Shown here: piece by piece, positions 31,602 to 39,938 of the stretch | Layout: every line of letters starts with the position of its first letter | Position numbering within the stretch: position 1 is the stretch's first letter | NCBI RefSeq assembly: GCF_031834595.1 | Contig: NZ_CP115541.1 | Location: forward strand, 1,364,001-1,428,000 | Length of the DNA: 64,000 bases | Reading direction: 5' to 3' | Origin: Stenotrophomonas oahuensis | GTDB taxonomy: Bacteria > Pseudomonadota > Gammaproteobacteria > Xanthomonadales > Xanthomonadaceae | The notes under the pieces: generated by a model | What the model was told of the DNA's origin: nothing | Seen by the model: only the letters and a program-made list of their open reading frames with translations | The model's database searches: none | Made by a program: the position numbers and the translations under genes

Positions 31602-31919
31602 TTACCAGTACGCGCGCGGGCGGACCAGATCGACACTCGGGCCGTAGACGCGGTATGCCAGTTCTATGTCGTAGGCATTCTGCAGCTCAAACCAGTACAG
31701 CGGTGGGTGACGGAAATGGCGGCCCAACCGAAGCGACAGGTGTGGGTCGATGCCACTGCGGCCCCGCACCACGGCGTCCAGCCGACCCCGGCTTACGTTG
31801 AGGCAGCAGGCAAGGTGGCGCACCGAAAGCCGCAGCGGCTTCATATAGTTCGCAAGGAGCACCTTGCCCGGATGCTCGCGGGGCGTGGGGTAGATGATGG
31901 TCCTGGAGATGGAGCTCAT
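31602..31919 (-). CDS. HigA-family antitoxin-like HTH protein
   Basis: 105 residues. The start IIYPTPREHPGKVLLANYMKPLRLSVRHLACCLNVSRGRLDAVVRG fits the HigA addiction-module antitoxin, including the HPGKVL motif and HTH. The usual RelE-like HigB gene is not seen on either side. ATG overlaps the stop of an RHH gene (ATGA, 31916-31919), so two DNA-binding proteins are coupled. Confidence 0.85.
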   Translation of the reverse strand: MSSISRTIIYPTPREHPGKVLLANYMKPLRLSVRHLACCLNVSRGRLDAVVRGRSGIDPHLSLRLGRHFRHPPLYWFELQNAYDIELAYRVYGPSVDLVRPRAYW

Positions 31920-32185
31920 GGCTGCGCTCCTGCGTTCGAACGCACCCGCCGACCGCGCCGGCGTGGCCGGCTGAAGGCCATCCACGGGGGTGATGCGGCG
32001 GCCAGCTCCGCCGCTGGCGAGGGGCGGCCGTCTTCCTTCAGCGCACAGGTGCGCAGCAACAGGTATGACTCCAACAGTTGATTGACCAGTTTGCTGAGGG
32101 AACGCCCCTCGTGTTGGGCCGCCGCCTTCAAGGCGGCATGCATCGGCCTGGCAATGCGTATCTGCAACAGAACAAGCTCGCACAT
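31916..32185 (-). CDS. Arc-like ribbon-helix-helix protein
   Basis: 89 residues. The N-terminal half (LVLLQIRIARPMHAALKAAAQHEGRSLSKLVNQLLESYLLLRT) fits a ribbon-helix-helix DNA-binding domain: a beta strand, then two helices. The tail is basic and Pro/Arg-rich (RPRRRGRRVRS). ATG 32185 has GGGAGG seven bases upstream. It is the first gene of the pair with HigA, and its partner toxin, if any, is not recognisable. Confidence 0.72.
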   Translation of the reverse strand: MCELVLLQIRIARPMHAALKAAAQHEGRSLSKLVNQLLESYLLLRTCALKEDGRPSPAAELAAASPPWMAFSRPRRRGRRVRSNAGAQP

Positions 32186-32942
32186 GGAATCCTCCCACGA
32201 TTGGGTAACAAGTGAGTTCAACGAATGGGCAGCGCATAGCGCAGCAACGGCGCGTGGCGGTGCCGATCAGGTGGCCGGGGTTGTGCCCGGCGCTATAAGT
32301 CGTGGATGCGCGCGGAGAATGGCAGCGCTAAGTGGCTGAGGGCGCGCGGAAGACGTAATCGAAGGCCTCGAGTGGGCAGCTCGAAGCGATGGGTGAAGGC
32401 CCAGAACGCGTACATCACAGACTCCCGGGAAGAGGCCTTTCCCACCATGGGAAAGGCGTCGGGAGGTTAGAGACCGTGTAGCGTGAAACGGCGTGGCTTA
32501 TTTCCCCCAACATGGGGGGTGTTGTATTCGCCACCTTCCCGACAACGGGACAAACAAATTACACGCTACAGGAGTGCTCTAAGCTCCGGGGCCTACGGTG
32601 CCGGAAGTGGAATCGGATGGGAAGTAGGGGAATTCTGCTTTTTTGGCCGTGGCGCGGATGCGCGCCATTGGTGACGTAAGTGACACGAGAATTTGGCGAA
32701 ATGCGGTGGATTGCGTCGCGGCTGGCTGGGGAATGGCGAAATTCTGGCGCGGTTTCGCGCAACGGCGTTTGGTGACCGTTGTGACAGCGTGGCGCTTTTG
32801 ACTATCGGTGCGATGCCATGATGCTCAGACGCACGGCGGGCAAGGTCGTCGCGGACCGTGCGGCTGTTCCTTCGGAGTTGAAAGTACCCTCCGATGTGTA
32901 CGCAAGCTGTGGCTGATCAATGCGCTTGAGGATCAAAGCTGT
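32186..32942. other. Intergenic region with stem-loops
   Basis: About 750 bases without a convincing gene. A perfect 9-bp stem, GCCTTTCCC / GGGAAAGGC with a 5-base loop, is at 32436-32458. Inverted arms GTAGCGTG (32480-32487) and CACGCTAC (32562-32569) enclose two smaller hairpins (CCCCC-aacat-GGGGG and CCCG-acaa-CGGG). A structured RNA or a recombination site are possibilities; no consensus is recognised. Confidence 0.4.
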
Positions 32943-33854
32943 CTACGAGATCCTGGCCGTTGCATTCTGAGCTCCGCGCGTCTTTCGCCACTGGATCCAC
33001 GCGATCGCGGCGACGAAGAAGACGCTGCACAGGTAACTGCCTTCCGGCCCCTCCGCGCCACCGGTCAGGGTGTCGGGGCCTTGCGGGCGCAGCGCCACCA
33101 GCAGCGCCGGCAAGTGCGCATCGATGCCGGTGACGGGCAGTTCGAAGCCGGTCGCGAGCAACCAGTTCCACCCCGCGTGCCAGCCCATTACGCCCCAGAT
33201 GTTGCCGGTCCGCAGCGCCCAGGTGCAGGCGAACAGCGAGAAGAGGAACGTGCCGAGCATGACCAGGGGCGGCTGGTGCGGACTGAAATGCAGGAAGCAG
33301 AAGACGATCGACACCAGCAGCACTGCTACCGCGACATTGGTCTTGCGAGCCACCACCGACAGCATCCAGCCGCGGAAGATGACTTCCTCCACGCTCGCCT
33401 GGAACATGAAACTCAAAAGCAGCAGGCCGATGTGCAGCAGACTGACGGGCGATCGCCAGGCCTGCCCCAGGCCCGTCGCCTGCATGCCGCCAGCCATCCA
33501 GATCGCGACTGTGACCAGCGCGATCGTGCCGAATCCTACGGCCAGTCCGTGCAGGAAGGTTTTCAGCGGTGCCGGACCGGTCAGCCCGATACTTGCCAGT
33601 GAGCGCCTTTCGACGAAGCGTACCCAGGCAAGCACGGCCGCCAGCGTCGGCGCGAAGCCGATCCACAGCAGCGCATGCAAGCCAGCGAGGCCGATCGGAT
33701 CGCCGCGCGGCGTCGACCAATGCTGCGACTGCATCCACCCGTCCAGCGCGATCACCGGTACCGCATTGAACAGGATCATCAGGATCGGCGTCAGCCAGGC
33801 CCAAGGCAGCCAGCCGCGGGCCGGATCGGGCGAATACAGGGCAACGGGGGTCAT
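32943..33854 (-). CDS. CPBP-family intramembrane metalloprotease
   Basis: 303 residues with about eight membrane helices. The three CPBP motifs are present: EEVIFRG (EExxxR), FCFLHFSPHQP (FxxxH) and GWHAGWN (HxxxN). These residues bind the metal of this Rce1-like protease group. Bacterial members are often linked to bacteriocin self-immunity, which fits the surrounding toxin/antitoxin genes. ATG 33854 starts MTPVALYSPD; longer in-frame reading adds non-conserved residues. Confidence 0.9.
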   Translation of the reverse strand: MTPVALYSPDPARGWLPWAWLTPILMILFNAVPVIALDGWMQSQHWSTPRGDPIGLAGLHALLWIGFAPTLAAVLAWVRFVERRSLASIGLTGPAPLKTFLHGLAVGFGTIALVTVAIWMAGGMQATGLGQAWRSPVSLLHIGLLLLSFMFQASVEEVIFRGWMLSVVARKTNVAVAVLLVSIVFCFLHFSPHQPPLVMLGTFLFSLFACTWALRTGNIWGVMGWHAGWNWLLATGFELPVTGIDAHLPALLVALRPQGPDTLTGGAEGPEGSYLCSVFFVAAIAWIQWRKTRGAQNATARIS

Positions 33855-34225
33855 GCGGGGCTCGAGGTCGGCGTGATCGCCGCTGCACGTTGCCACCCGC
33901 GCGGGGATGTGGCAACCCGTTTGCGACCAAGCCACGGAAGCCGCCGATGAATCACCCGGCTCGCCGACCAAATGGCGCTGAATCGGCGCCGTGGTGTCCG
34001 CCAAGCCAAGCTCAACAGCGTGGCCAGGCAACTAAACGAGAGGCCACGCAAGAGCCTGGACTGCCAGACACCGATCGTTGCATTGACCAGTTGAAGCCGG
34101 CGTCGAAAGCGGCCATTACCAACGGTCGGCACCTCCGACCTCCCCGAACGTCCACTTTCGGCCAGGAGCGGACACTTGGCCCCAGCGCGCGGGACAGTTA
34201 AATAGCGCAGCAAGGCCGCTTGTGA
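33855..34225. other. Intergenic region with palindromic repeat
   Basis: 371 bases upstream of the CPBP gene. No gene is supported. It carries one copy (34146-34177) of a palindrome with the layout GTCC-n-GGCC-n-GGAC. Confidence 0.5.
34146..34177 (+). repeat. Palindromic repeat, GTCC-GGCC-GGAC type, copy 1
   Basis: GAACGTCCACTTTCGGCCAG followed by GAGCGGACACTT. Similar to the inverted copy at 34765-34796, with the same three conserved tetranucleotides. Confidence 0.6.
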
Positions 34226-34654
34226 CTAGAGGCAGGCCCCAGCGTAATTACAGCCATTGAATAGTAGGATAAGAAGTGCAGCGGGGATGGAGAGGACGCC
34301 ACCAGTCGCAGCAAGAGCTGCAGCGCGGCGGGCCCCACCAGGAACAACATAAGCAGCTGCCAAGGCTATGAGTACAGGTGTGGCGAGAACCAGCATCCCG
34401 CTTGGGTAAACAAGTCTCTCTCGTATCGTCCACGCAAAGGAGTCCGGCCAGTACTGCCCTGCCGGTCCTGGATAGGCAGACGATGCCGCCGCAGACGCGA
34501 CGATGATGACCAAGGCTACCGCGAGAAGCAAGACAAACGGCCATCGTAGTCGAGGCCAGCGTTGACGCAGATGGAATGCACCTACCACTCCGACGAAGAT
34601 ACTTATGACGATGAGTAACGACACGGCAACGACCAGTTTTTGCATGCCGCTCAT
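34226..34654 (-). CDS. Four-helix membrane protein of unknown function
   Basis: 142 residues with about four hydrophobic segments (LVVAVSLLIVISIFVGVVGAF, WPFVLLLAVALVIIVASAAA, MLVLATPVLIALAAAYVV, AALAATGGVLSIPAALLILLF). The tail ends NGCNYAGACL with two cysteines. No family is recognised. ATG 34654 is used because upstream in-frame sequence runs through a palindromic repeat. Codon use and GC are weaker than in the chromosome arms. Confidence 0.65.
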   Translation of the reverse strand: MSGMQKLVVAVSLLIVISIFVGVVGAFHLRQRWPRLRWPFVLLLAVALVIIVASAAASSAYPGPAGQYWPDSFAWTIRERLVYPSGMLVLATPVLIALAAAYVVPGGARRAAALAATGGVLSIPAALLILLFNGCNYAGACL

Positions 34655-34764
34655 AGTTGCACCAACTCCTGATTGGGCGGGGATGCCGACTGGAGCATAC
34701 CGTCGAATGGCTGCTCGGCGTCGATAGCGGTCTCTAGCACTCTTGGTCGCGTTGTCTGGCACTC

Positions 34765-34796
34765 GCATGTCTGCTTCCGGCCAGAAGGGGACATTC
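34765..34796 (-). repeat. Palindromic repeat, GTCC-GGCC-GGAC type, copy 2
   Basis: On the minus strand GAATGTCCCCTTCTGGCCGG then AAGCAGACATGC. A third partial copy (GCTTCCGGCCAGTAGCATGC) is at 35356-35375. Confidence 0.6.
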
Positions 34797-34848
34797 AAAC
34801 TCTTGGAACTAAACTGAGCCGCGAAGCGACTTTGGATTGAATGAATTG

Positions 34849-35136
34849 CTAGGCGGAATCTTTGCCCGTGCCTGCCCTTTTTGCAGCACGCTGCTCGCCC
34901 TTTAACCTTCCATCTTGAACCACACGGATCTGATCGGAAACGACCGCGAACCAGTAAGATCCGATCCGAATTTCGGGCAATAGGCCGCTTTTCGCTGCTC
35001 TGCACAAATATTCTCTTGCTTCCTTGAAGCTTCGTCGCTGCGCATCACTGGTAGCTAAAGCATCAAGTTTCATTAACTCTGATAGCATAGTCTCTGCGCG
35101 TTGACGGACATCTTCTTCTGTCATTGGCTCACTCAT
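34849..35136 (-). CDS. Hypothetical protein
   Basis: 95 residues, soluble. A helical N-terminus (MTEEDVRQRAETMLSELMKLDALATSDAQRRSFKEAREYLCRAAKS) is followed by two strands (IRIGSYWFAVVSDQIRVVQD) and a basic tail. ATG 35136 is chosen by the start of the helical region. No family is recognised and no partner gene is coupled to it. Confidence 0.55.
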   Translation of the reverse strand: MSEPMTEEDVRQRAETMLSELMKLDALATSDAQRRSFKEAREYLCRAAKSGLLPEIRIGSYWFAVVSDQIRVVQDGRLKGEQRAAKRAGTGKDSA

Positions 35137-35597
35137 TGCGTGATCTACCTGACTACCTAATAGACTGACCCGAGGGCGCGGCGATAAGACTCGCCCACAA
35201 AGTACCATTAAATTAGATTTCGCCTTGATGCAACTCGATCTAAGGGCGGCTGGGTCCGGCTAACAAGGCAGCGTACAAACGCCCCCAGTCGTAAGGATTG
35301 GTGGCGGCACCATTGGCCACTTTGGGTCGGGTGCTGCCATGCCGATCCCGCGATTGCTTCCGGCCAGTAGCATGCATCTAATCTCAGGAATGATCCTGGA
35401 TGAGATCCAAGTGTGAGCCCACCTCGACCCGCCCGCCTGCCAACGGGACTGTGACCATTGCCGGTGCTGAAATTGGGATTAACCATCGCAATGCTGGCTG
35501 CAATCTCGAAGCACCTAGGTTGAGATACGCGCACCGCAACAGCTGCACCACGCTTAGACGCGCATTGCTGAAGCAGCACTAGCAGCCAGATGATCAA
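35137..35597. other. Intergenic region
   Basis: About 460 bases with only a low-quality open frame on the minus strand (35208-35597). A partial copy of the GTCC-GGCC-GGAC palindrome lies at 35356-35375. I see no RNA gene or clear promoter. Confidence 0.45.
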
Positions 35598-35810
35598 CTA
35601 CGCCACGTCCGTGATCACCTTAACTCCGTGATCAAGCATCGACTGCTTCGCGGCTGCATAATCAGAGCTATTCGATATCAGCAGGGCCATCTTGGTTGCC
35701 TGGTTGAAAATCAGATACTGCGGCTCCTGATCCCTGTCCTGCAAGTTCGTGTGCAGTAGTGCCCAGCCCTGGGCACTTCCGTCCCAGAGATACCTGTACT
35801 CGTTACTCAT
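35598..35810 (-). CDS. Small hypothetical protein, second gene of coupled pair
   Basis: 70 residues: SNEYRYLWDGSAQGWALLHT, then YLIFNQATKMALLISNSSDY and AAAKQSMLDHGVKVI. The alternating strands and closing helix form a compact domain of unknown function. The start overlaps the stop of the upstream gene (ATGA, 35807-35810). Its size and coupling resemble immunity cassettes, but this is inference. Confidence 0.65.
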   Translation of the reverse strand: MSNEYRYLWDGSAQGWALLHTNLQDRDQEPQYLIFNQATKMALLISNSSDYAAAKQSMLDHGVKVITDVA

Positions 35811-36157
35811 CCGACGGGGTTCCTGGTTGAGGCGTGTCCAGATGACTCAATCCAGCCAGTGAGGATCTCCCCTGCAAGATCCAGCCCTGAAAGGAAGTCT
35901 GCTTCATCAGCGTCATCACATGAGACAACGATTACCACCCCACCAGCATCCCCCTGGACAACCTCGTCGACTGGAATAGTCATGTCCATGCCCGCCGAGA
36001 TCGGCAAACTGAGCACGCTACCTCTTTCAACACATGCACCATGAACCCTGCAGTACATGACGAACCGAGTCTCGCCCGCCTCCTGCAGGACCTGAGTCCC
36101 ATCAACGTGTATCTGTGTCACACCCAGGTCCTCGGCGCTACCAAATGGAAGCTTCAT
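35807..36157 (-). CDS. Hypothetical protein, first gene of coupled pair
   Basis: 116 residues, strand-rich and acidic (VTQIHVDGTQVLQEAGETRFVMYCRV, IPVDEVVQGDAGGVVIVVSCDDADEADF). No signal peptide. The region ERGSVLSLPISAGMDMTIPVDEV looks like a small beta-barrel. No family is recognised. ATG 36157 begins MKLPFGS, where a second upstream ATG at 36175 is also possible. It is coupled to a 70-residue gene by ATGA overlap. Confidence 0.62.
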   Translation of the reverse strand: MKLPFGSAEDLGVTQIHVDGTQVLQEAGETRFVMYCRVHGACVERGSVLSLPISAGMDMTIPVDEVVQGDAGGVVIVVSCDDADEADFLSGLDLAGEILTGWIESSGHASTRNPVG

Positions 36158-36258
36158 GAACGTCCCCAACTCCACACCTGATGACCCTCATGCTTGTCGG
36201 CCAGAGGACGGCCCATTGCCCTCATCCGGCAACGCAAGAAGTTTGGCTCAGCCGAACA

Positions 36259-36849
36259 TTACTTCCCCACGCTCTTCATGAATTCCTCCATGAATAGACG
36301 TTTCGGCCGCTTAGCACACGCATCCACTGTCTTCTGCGGCGCAGATGAGAGTTTGCCAATACTGGACATATCAACTCCGCCAACGGTCGTAATCACCGCC
36401 GTAGCCATGTTGAATATGTTCATTTCATCCGCAGGCTTGGCGGGAAAGTTGGTTGCGAAGTACGCGAGATCAGTATTGAACTGGGCGCAGGTCTTCAAAT
36501 GAAGATTGTTCACGCTGTCTTTGTAGAATAGAACCGGCAAGAGAACGGCCTTGGCCACCTTCTGGGGATTTGCCTTAAGGCCTGCCACTACTTTTATCGC
36601 AGCCGCATCGAGTTCGGCGGAGCCAGATGGCTCAACGAGGACTGAAGGAGCGAAAGTTCCATCGACACGAACCTCGGTTGAGAATACCGCTTGACCTTGG
36701 ACTCCCTTGTCTGCCAGCTCTAGTGGATAGTGAGCGGAGCCCGCGATAATCATTACGGGTCGCAAGCGCTCTGGTGCCTCGGCTGATTGCTGACCCGCGG
36801 CTACCAGAGGCACGGCCAGCAGAAAGGCAACTACATGCTTTACGTGCAT
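36259..36849 (-). CDS. Exported protein with TonB C-terminal-like domain
   Basis: 196 residues with a signal peptide (VVAFLLAVPLVAAG). The TonB_C-like stretch is YPLELADKGVQGQAVFSTEVRVDG and SAELDAAAIKVVAGLKANP. It lacks the membrane anchor and Pro-rich spacer of a true TonB, so it is probably a periplasmic protein using the fold for another purpose. GGGGAG lies upstream of ATG 36849. The C-terminal ~90 residues are unrelated to TonB. Confidence 0.75.
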   Translation of the reverse strand: MHVKHVVAFLLAVPLVAAGQQSAEAPERLRPVMIIAGSAHYPLELADKGVQGQAVFSTEVRVDGTFAPSVLVEPSGSAELDAAAIKVVAGLKANPQKVAKAVLLPVLFYKDSVNNLHLKTCAQFNTDLAYFATNFPAKPADEMNIFNMATAVITTVGGVDMSSIGKLSSAPQKTVDACAKRPKRLFMEEFMKSVGK

Positions 36850-37118
36850 CAACTCCCCCCGAGTTTAAATGCAGACAGGACGTGATCTGGACCTGACGAG
36901 GATATCGCGCCAAGGATGCGACCACAATCCATGAAGCCATTGGCCCCTAGTCCGTGCCGGGCCCGTTTCTGAGCTTCCTGTTTGGCAGGCGGTAGGTGAT
37001 AAGGACGGAGTGATTCTTGATAGGAGCTCGACTGCTCGCCAGCGCCCAGCCGCAGTCACTGACTGGCTTCCTGTCGCGGTTGTGGGCGCGGCACCTAGGT
37101 AGGCACACGAAGCGCGGG

Positions 37119-39152
37119 CTACTTCTTGCGAACAAAAATGTGTTCCCGGTGATACGCCATGTACGTATCAATGCGCTCGTCGCAGATCCGCAACGCCATT
37201 TCGGGCCGGATGCCAAGTGCCTGCATCGACTCCACGCTCATTACCGGGGAGATCATGATTGAACCGTCCTTCGCGAACGACACATAGCCCCGATCAAATG
37301 CCCTGTCGAGGTTGGGCGTCAGCGGTAATCCGTTGAAACCGTCCAACCGCTCATTGGGGTTCGCACTTTTCCACGGCTTGATGTGGGAAGCGACCAGGAG
37401 GCAAGTATCCGGCAACCCGCTTACTGCGCAACTCCCACCCCAGAACCGCAACGTCGCGTTCCGGAAACGCCCTTGGCCACGGCGGCTGAGCATCATCTGC
37501 CTGATCTGCGTGTCATCCAGTCCGTAGTCCCGCGCGAGTCGCTGATCGTCAGGCGTTGGCGATTCCATGACTTCGCTGTCGGTCCCATCTCGGGCCTCAA
37601 CCCATCTCATCTCAAGCATCGCCTGCGCAACTTCTTCCCGAAGCCGCCATTGGCTATTGTTCAGTGCGTCGCGTTCGGAGGTCTGCGCAAGCGCCTGCAG
37701 CCAGTCGACGTACTGTCCGTGCTCAAGATCATCCGGGGCGCGGGGCAGCTCGCCAGCAACTTCACGAGCCAACGCGCCATACGCGTCATCCGCAGCCCTG
37801 TGATCCGTGTAGCCCAAGGCGCTCGCCAGCTGCACTATCGAGGTCGTCGCGTCAGGCGAGTAGTAATGCGCAACGAGCCAGCGCCGATTGATGTCCGACA
37901 TCTCGATTCGATAGAACGCATGCCGGTAGTCGTCCGCGGTCAACGGCAAAATTTCGAGCGGCCTGGCACCAATAGGCTTGCCCGTACCATCCACGGCCGC
38001 GTCCATAGCGCCTGCCGTGCCGTACAGGCCATAACGCTTGAGTCGATGAACCGGGTCATCCGGTGGGAGCGGCGTTTCCGCATCTAACATGCTTAGGTTG
38101 TCGAGGCGGTAGCGCAGATTGAGGATGTGCGGAGCGGGGCCCGTTTCGTCCAACGCCTCTGGACGTCCGCCTGCGGCTGCGACCTCGGCGCGCATGGTGT
38201 TGAGCCAGCCAAGCTTTTCATACGCGGCAACCGCCGCCTCTGCAGCCCGGTCATCCAGGCATTCCACATCTCGAATCTCGGCTACCGCGCGCCGATCGCT
38301 GGGCGCGGGCATAGTGAACAGTCGAAGGTTGAAAAGCTTACCCTCCCGCAGCAGCTTGGCGCGGCTGTTGTTCACGCCCTGCACGAAGGCATAGCGCCAG
38401 CCGTCAAACTGCCATTCGTCTCGGAACAGCCAGTCTTCGTGGCCAAAGCCATTCTCGTTGCGGTATGTATCGCCGGCTTCCTGCACTTCCCCAGCGGTGG
38501 CCGGTTTGCGCCAGTGATGGCTGTTATAAGCAAGCCTGGTGACGTAGGTCGTAGCGGCGGACGAGGGCGCGTTATCTGGGTTTGTCGATGCCCGATCCGT
38601 ATCCTGTGATCCAGTCTTTCCCGTGAGGCCCCCTTCGTTCCGCATCAGCAGACAATCACCCGTTGACAAATCGTATTCCGCAACCGTCCACGCAGCGGGA
38701 TCAAGCCTCCTGCGCTCTACCTTCGACGACTGCGCGTTCTGTGCCACCAGATCGGCTTGCTCGCCGTCCACCACGATGACCCTGATCGGCGACTGCTTGC
38801 GGAACGCCGTCTGCAAGGCCAAATCCAGGGCCCTGGCACGCTTGGCGACAGCCGATCGCCCTGGCAATGATTCGTGCTTCTTGGCGACCTGCCAAAGGTT
38901 CAGGCGCTGCCGCACCGACCCATCTGGCTCCATTCGCATATTGTCAAACCACAGGCATGCGACTGACGGCATCCCTTCTTGGTTGAACACCCATTCGTAG
39001 CAGTACTTCGGGTTGGATGCCGGATGCTTGCCCGCGTAATTGGCCCAGTCGCTAACATCCAGTCCAGCCTCTGCTACAAGGTCCATCACCAGAGAGCGCT
39101 GGGTTGGCCTCAACTCTTCTAGTATCACGATTTCGGGTCCCCTTCGATTCAC
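37119..39152 (-). CDS. Large HNH endonuclease, probable restriction/defence nuclease
   Basis: 677 residues. The C-terminal domain (about 555-625) carries an HNH_2-type nuclease: GSCAVSGLPDTCLLVASHIKPW, then LDGFNGLPLTPNLDRAFDRGYVSF. The His of ASHIKPW and the Asn/Asp and His/Arg residues that follow form the metal site. The first ~500 residues hold no motif I can name, though EDWLFRDEWQFDGWRYAF recalls modified-DNA-binding modules of McrA-like nucleases. No methylase is nearby, so a type IV-like role is possible. The start is GTG 39152 with GGAG upstream. A 14-base palindrome lies 27 bases upstream. Confidence 0.8.
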   Translation of the reverse strand: MNRRGPEIVILEELRPTQRSLVMDLVAEAGLDVSDWANYAGKHPASNPKYCYEWVFNQEGMPSVACLWFDNMRMEPDGSVRQRLNLWQVAKKHESLPGRSAVAKRARALDLALQTAFRKQSPIRVIVVDGEQADLVAQNAQSSKVERRRLDPAAWTVAEYDLSTGDCLLMRNEGGLTGKTGSQDTDRASTNPDNAPSSAATTYVTRLAYNSHHWRKPATAGEVQEAGDTYRNENGFGHEDWLFRDEWQFDGWRYAFVQGVNNSRAKLLREGKLFNLRLFTMPAPSDRRAVAEIRDVECLDDRAAEAAVAAYEKLGWLNTMRAEVAAAGGRPEALDETGPAPHILNLRYRLDNLSMLDAETPLPPDDPVHRLKRYGLYGTAGAMDAAVDGTGKPIGARPLEILPLTADDYRHAFYRIEMSDINRRWLVAHYYSPDATTSIVQLASALGYTDHRAADDAYGALAREVAGELPRAPDDLEHGQYVDWLQALAQTSERDALNNSQWRLREEVAQAMLEMRWVEARDGTDSEVMESPTPDDQRLARDYGLDDTQIRQMMLSRRGQGRFRNATLRFWGGSCAVSGLPDTCLLVASHIKPWKSANPNERLDGFNGLPLTPNLDRAFDRGYVSFAKDGSIMISPVMSVESMQALGIRPEMALRICDERIDTYMAYHREHIFVRKK

Positions 39153-39178
39153 ATAGCTCCGTCCGGGAGATGGCGCGC

Positions 39179-39192
39179 CCGTCTGCAGACGG
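39179..39192. promoter_or_regulatory. Perfect 14-bp palindrome upstream of HNH gene
   Basis: CCGTCTGCAGACGG, 27 bases upstream of the GTG start of the HNH nuclease. It could be an operator, but no regulator is adjacent. Confidence 0.35.
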
Positions 39193-39362
39193 AAGCAGGG
39201 GGCTGAGGGAATTTCACGCTGATGTCTGGCAACCCGTCAACAAGACATTTCCAATTCAGCCCCTAAGTCATGTGCGGATTGGATGGTATCTCCCTGTAGG
39301 CCCAGTCATTGGCGGTAAATCCCCCCAAGTGTGAGCAGGGTCGTCCGTGCCCTTCCACAAGG

Positions 39363-39938
39363 TCAAAGAATAGAGTGGTAGTTCCCCAGTACCTTGGTGG
39401 TTTGAACCAAGCCTTGGCATAGCAGGGTGTCGAGGTAGCGGTCCACTTCCATCGGTGGATTCTTCAGCTGGGCTCGCTGACGCTGTGCCGCCGACACAAC
39501 TGCTGCCGCATCCAAGTCCAGGAGATTGCCTACGAACTCGTCGGGATGTTGCGATTCAATGCCGTATGGGGCCAGCGCATCTTCCGGAAAATCCTTCTGA
39601 TTGAACGTCACTATCACGCTTGCCCCGCAGCGAATCGCCGCTGCCAGCACATGCCTGTCGTCTGGGTCGGGCAAGGTTAGTCCGGCGATTAGCTCTGCAT
39701 AGCCCTCCACCAAACCGTCAGGAATAGCGCGATCCATCAGATCGGACGTCCGGTTGACCTGGTCCTTGGTGAGATCGGGGCGGTTGATCAGCAGATTGCG
39801 CTTCCATTCCTCATGGATGTCCTGGCTCCAGCGCGCCCGAAATCTCCCTGACAGGCCAAGCCACATCAGGAAGTCACGCAACGGTGCGGGATAAAGAACG
39901 CACGCATCGTAGACAACGGTGAAGGAGGAATGCCTCAC
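39363..39938 (-). CDS. PIN-domain toxin
   Basis: 191 residues. PIN nuclease acidic residues are in VVYDACVLYP (Asp1), SQDIHEEWKRN (Glu), LTLPDPDDRHVLAAAI (Asp pair) and VTFNQKDFPED (last Asp). PIN toxins cleave RNA. The start is GTG 39938, overlapping the antitoxin stop (GTGA, 39935-39938). The order antitoxin then toxin, and the excisionase-like partner, are those of VapBC-like modules. Confidence 0.9.
   Translation of the reverse strand: MRHSSFTVVYDACVLYPAPLRDFLMWLGLSGRFRARWSQDIHEEWKRNLLINRPDLTKDQVNRTSDLMDRAIPDGLVEGYAELIAGLTLPDPDDRHVLAAAIRCGASVIVTFNQKDFPEDALAPYGIESQHPDEFVGNLLDLDAAAVVSAAQRQRAQLKNPPMEVDRYLDTLLCQGLVQTTKVLGNYHSIL

Noticed and set aside
32293-32416. Short minus-strand ORF starting at ATG 32416 as a HigB-like toxin for the RHH/HigA pair
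   Set aside because: On careful reading the frame gives low-complexity sequence without any RelE/HigB motif.
35208-35597. Possible 129-residue gene on the minus strand
   Set aside because: No Shine-Dalgarno and no protein-like pattern; it runs through a palindromic repeat.
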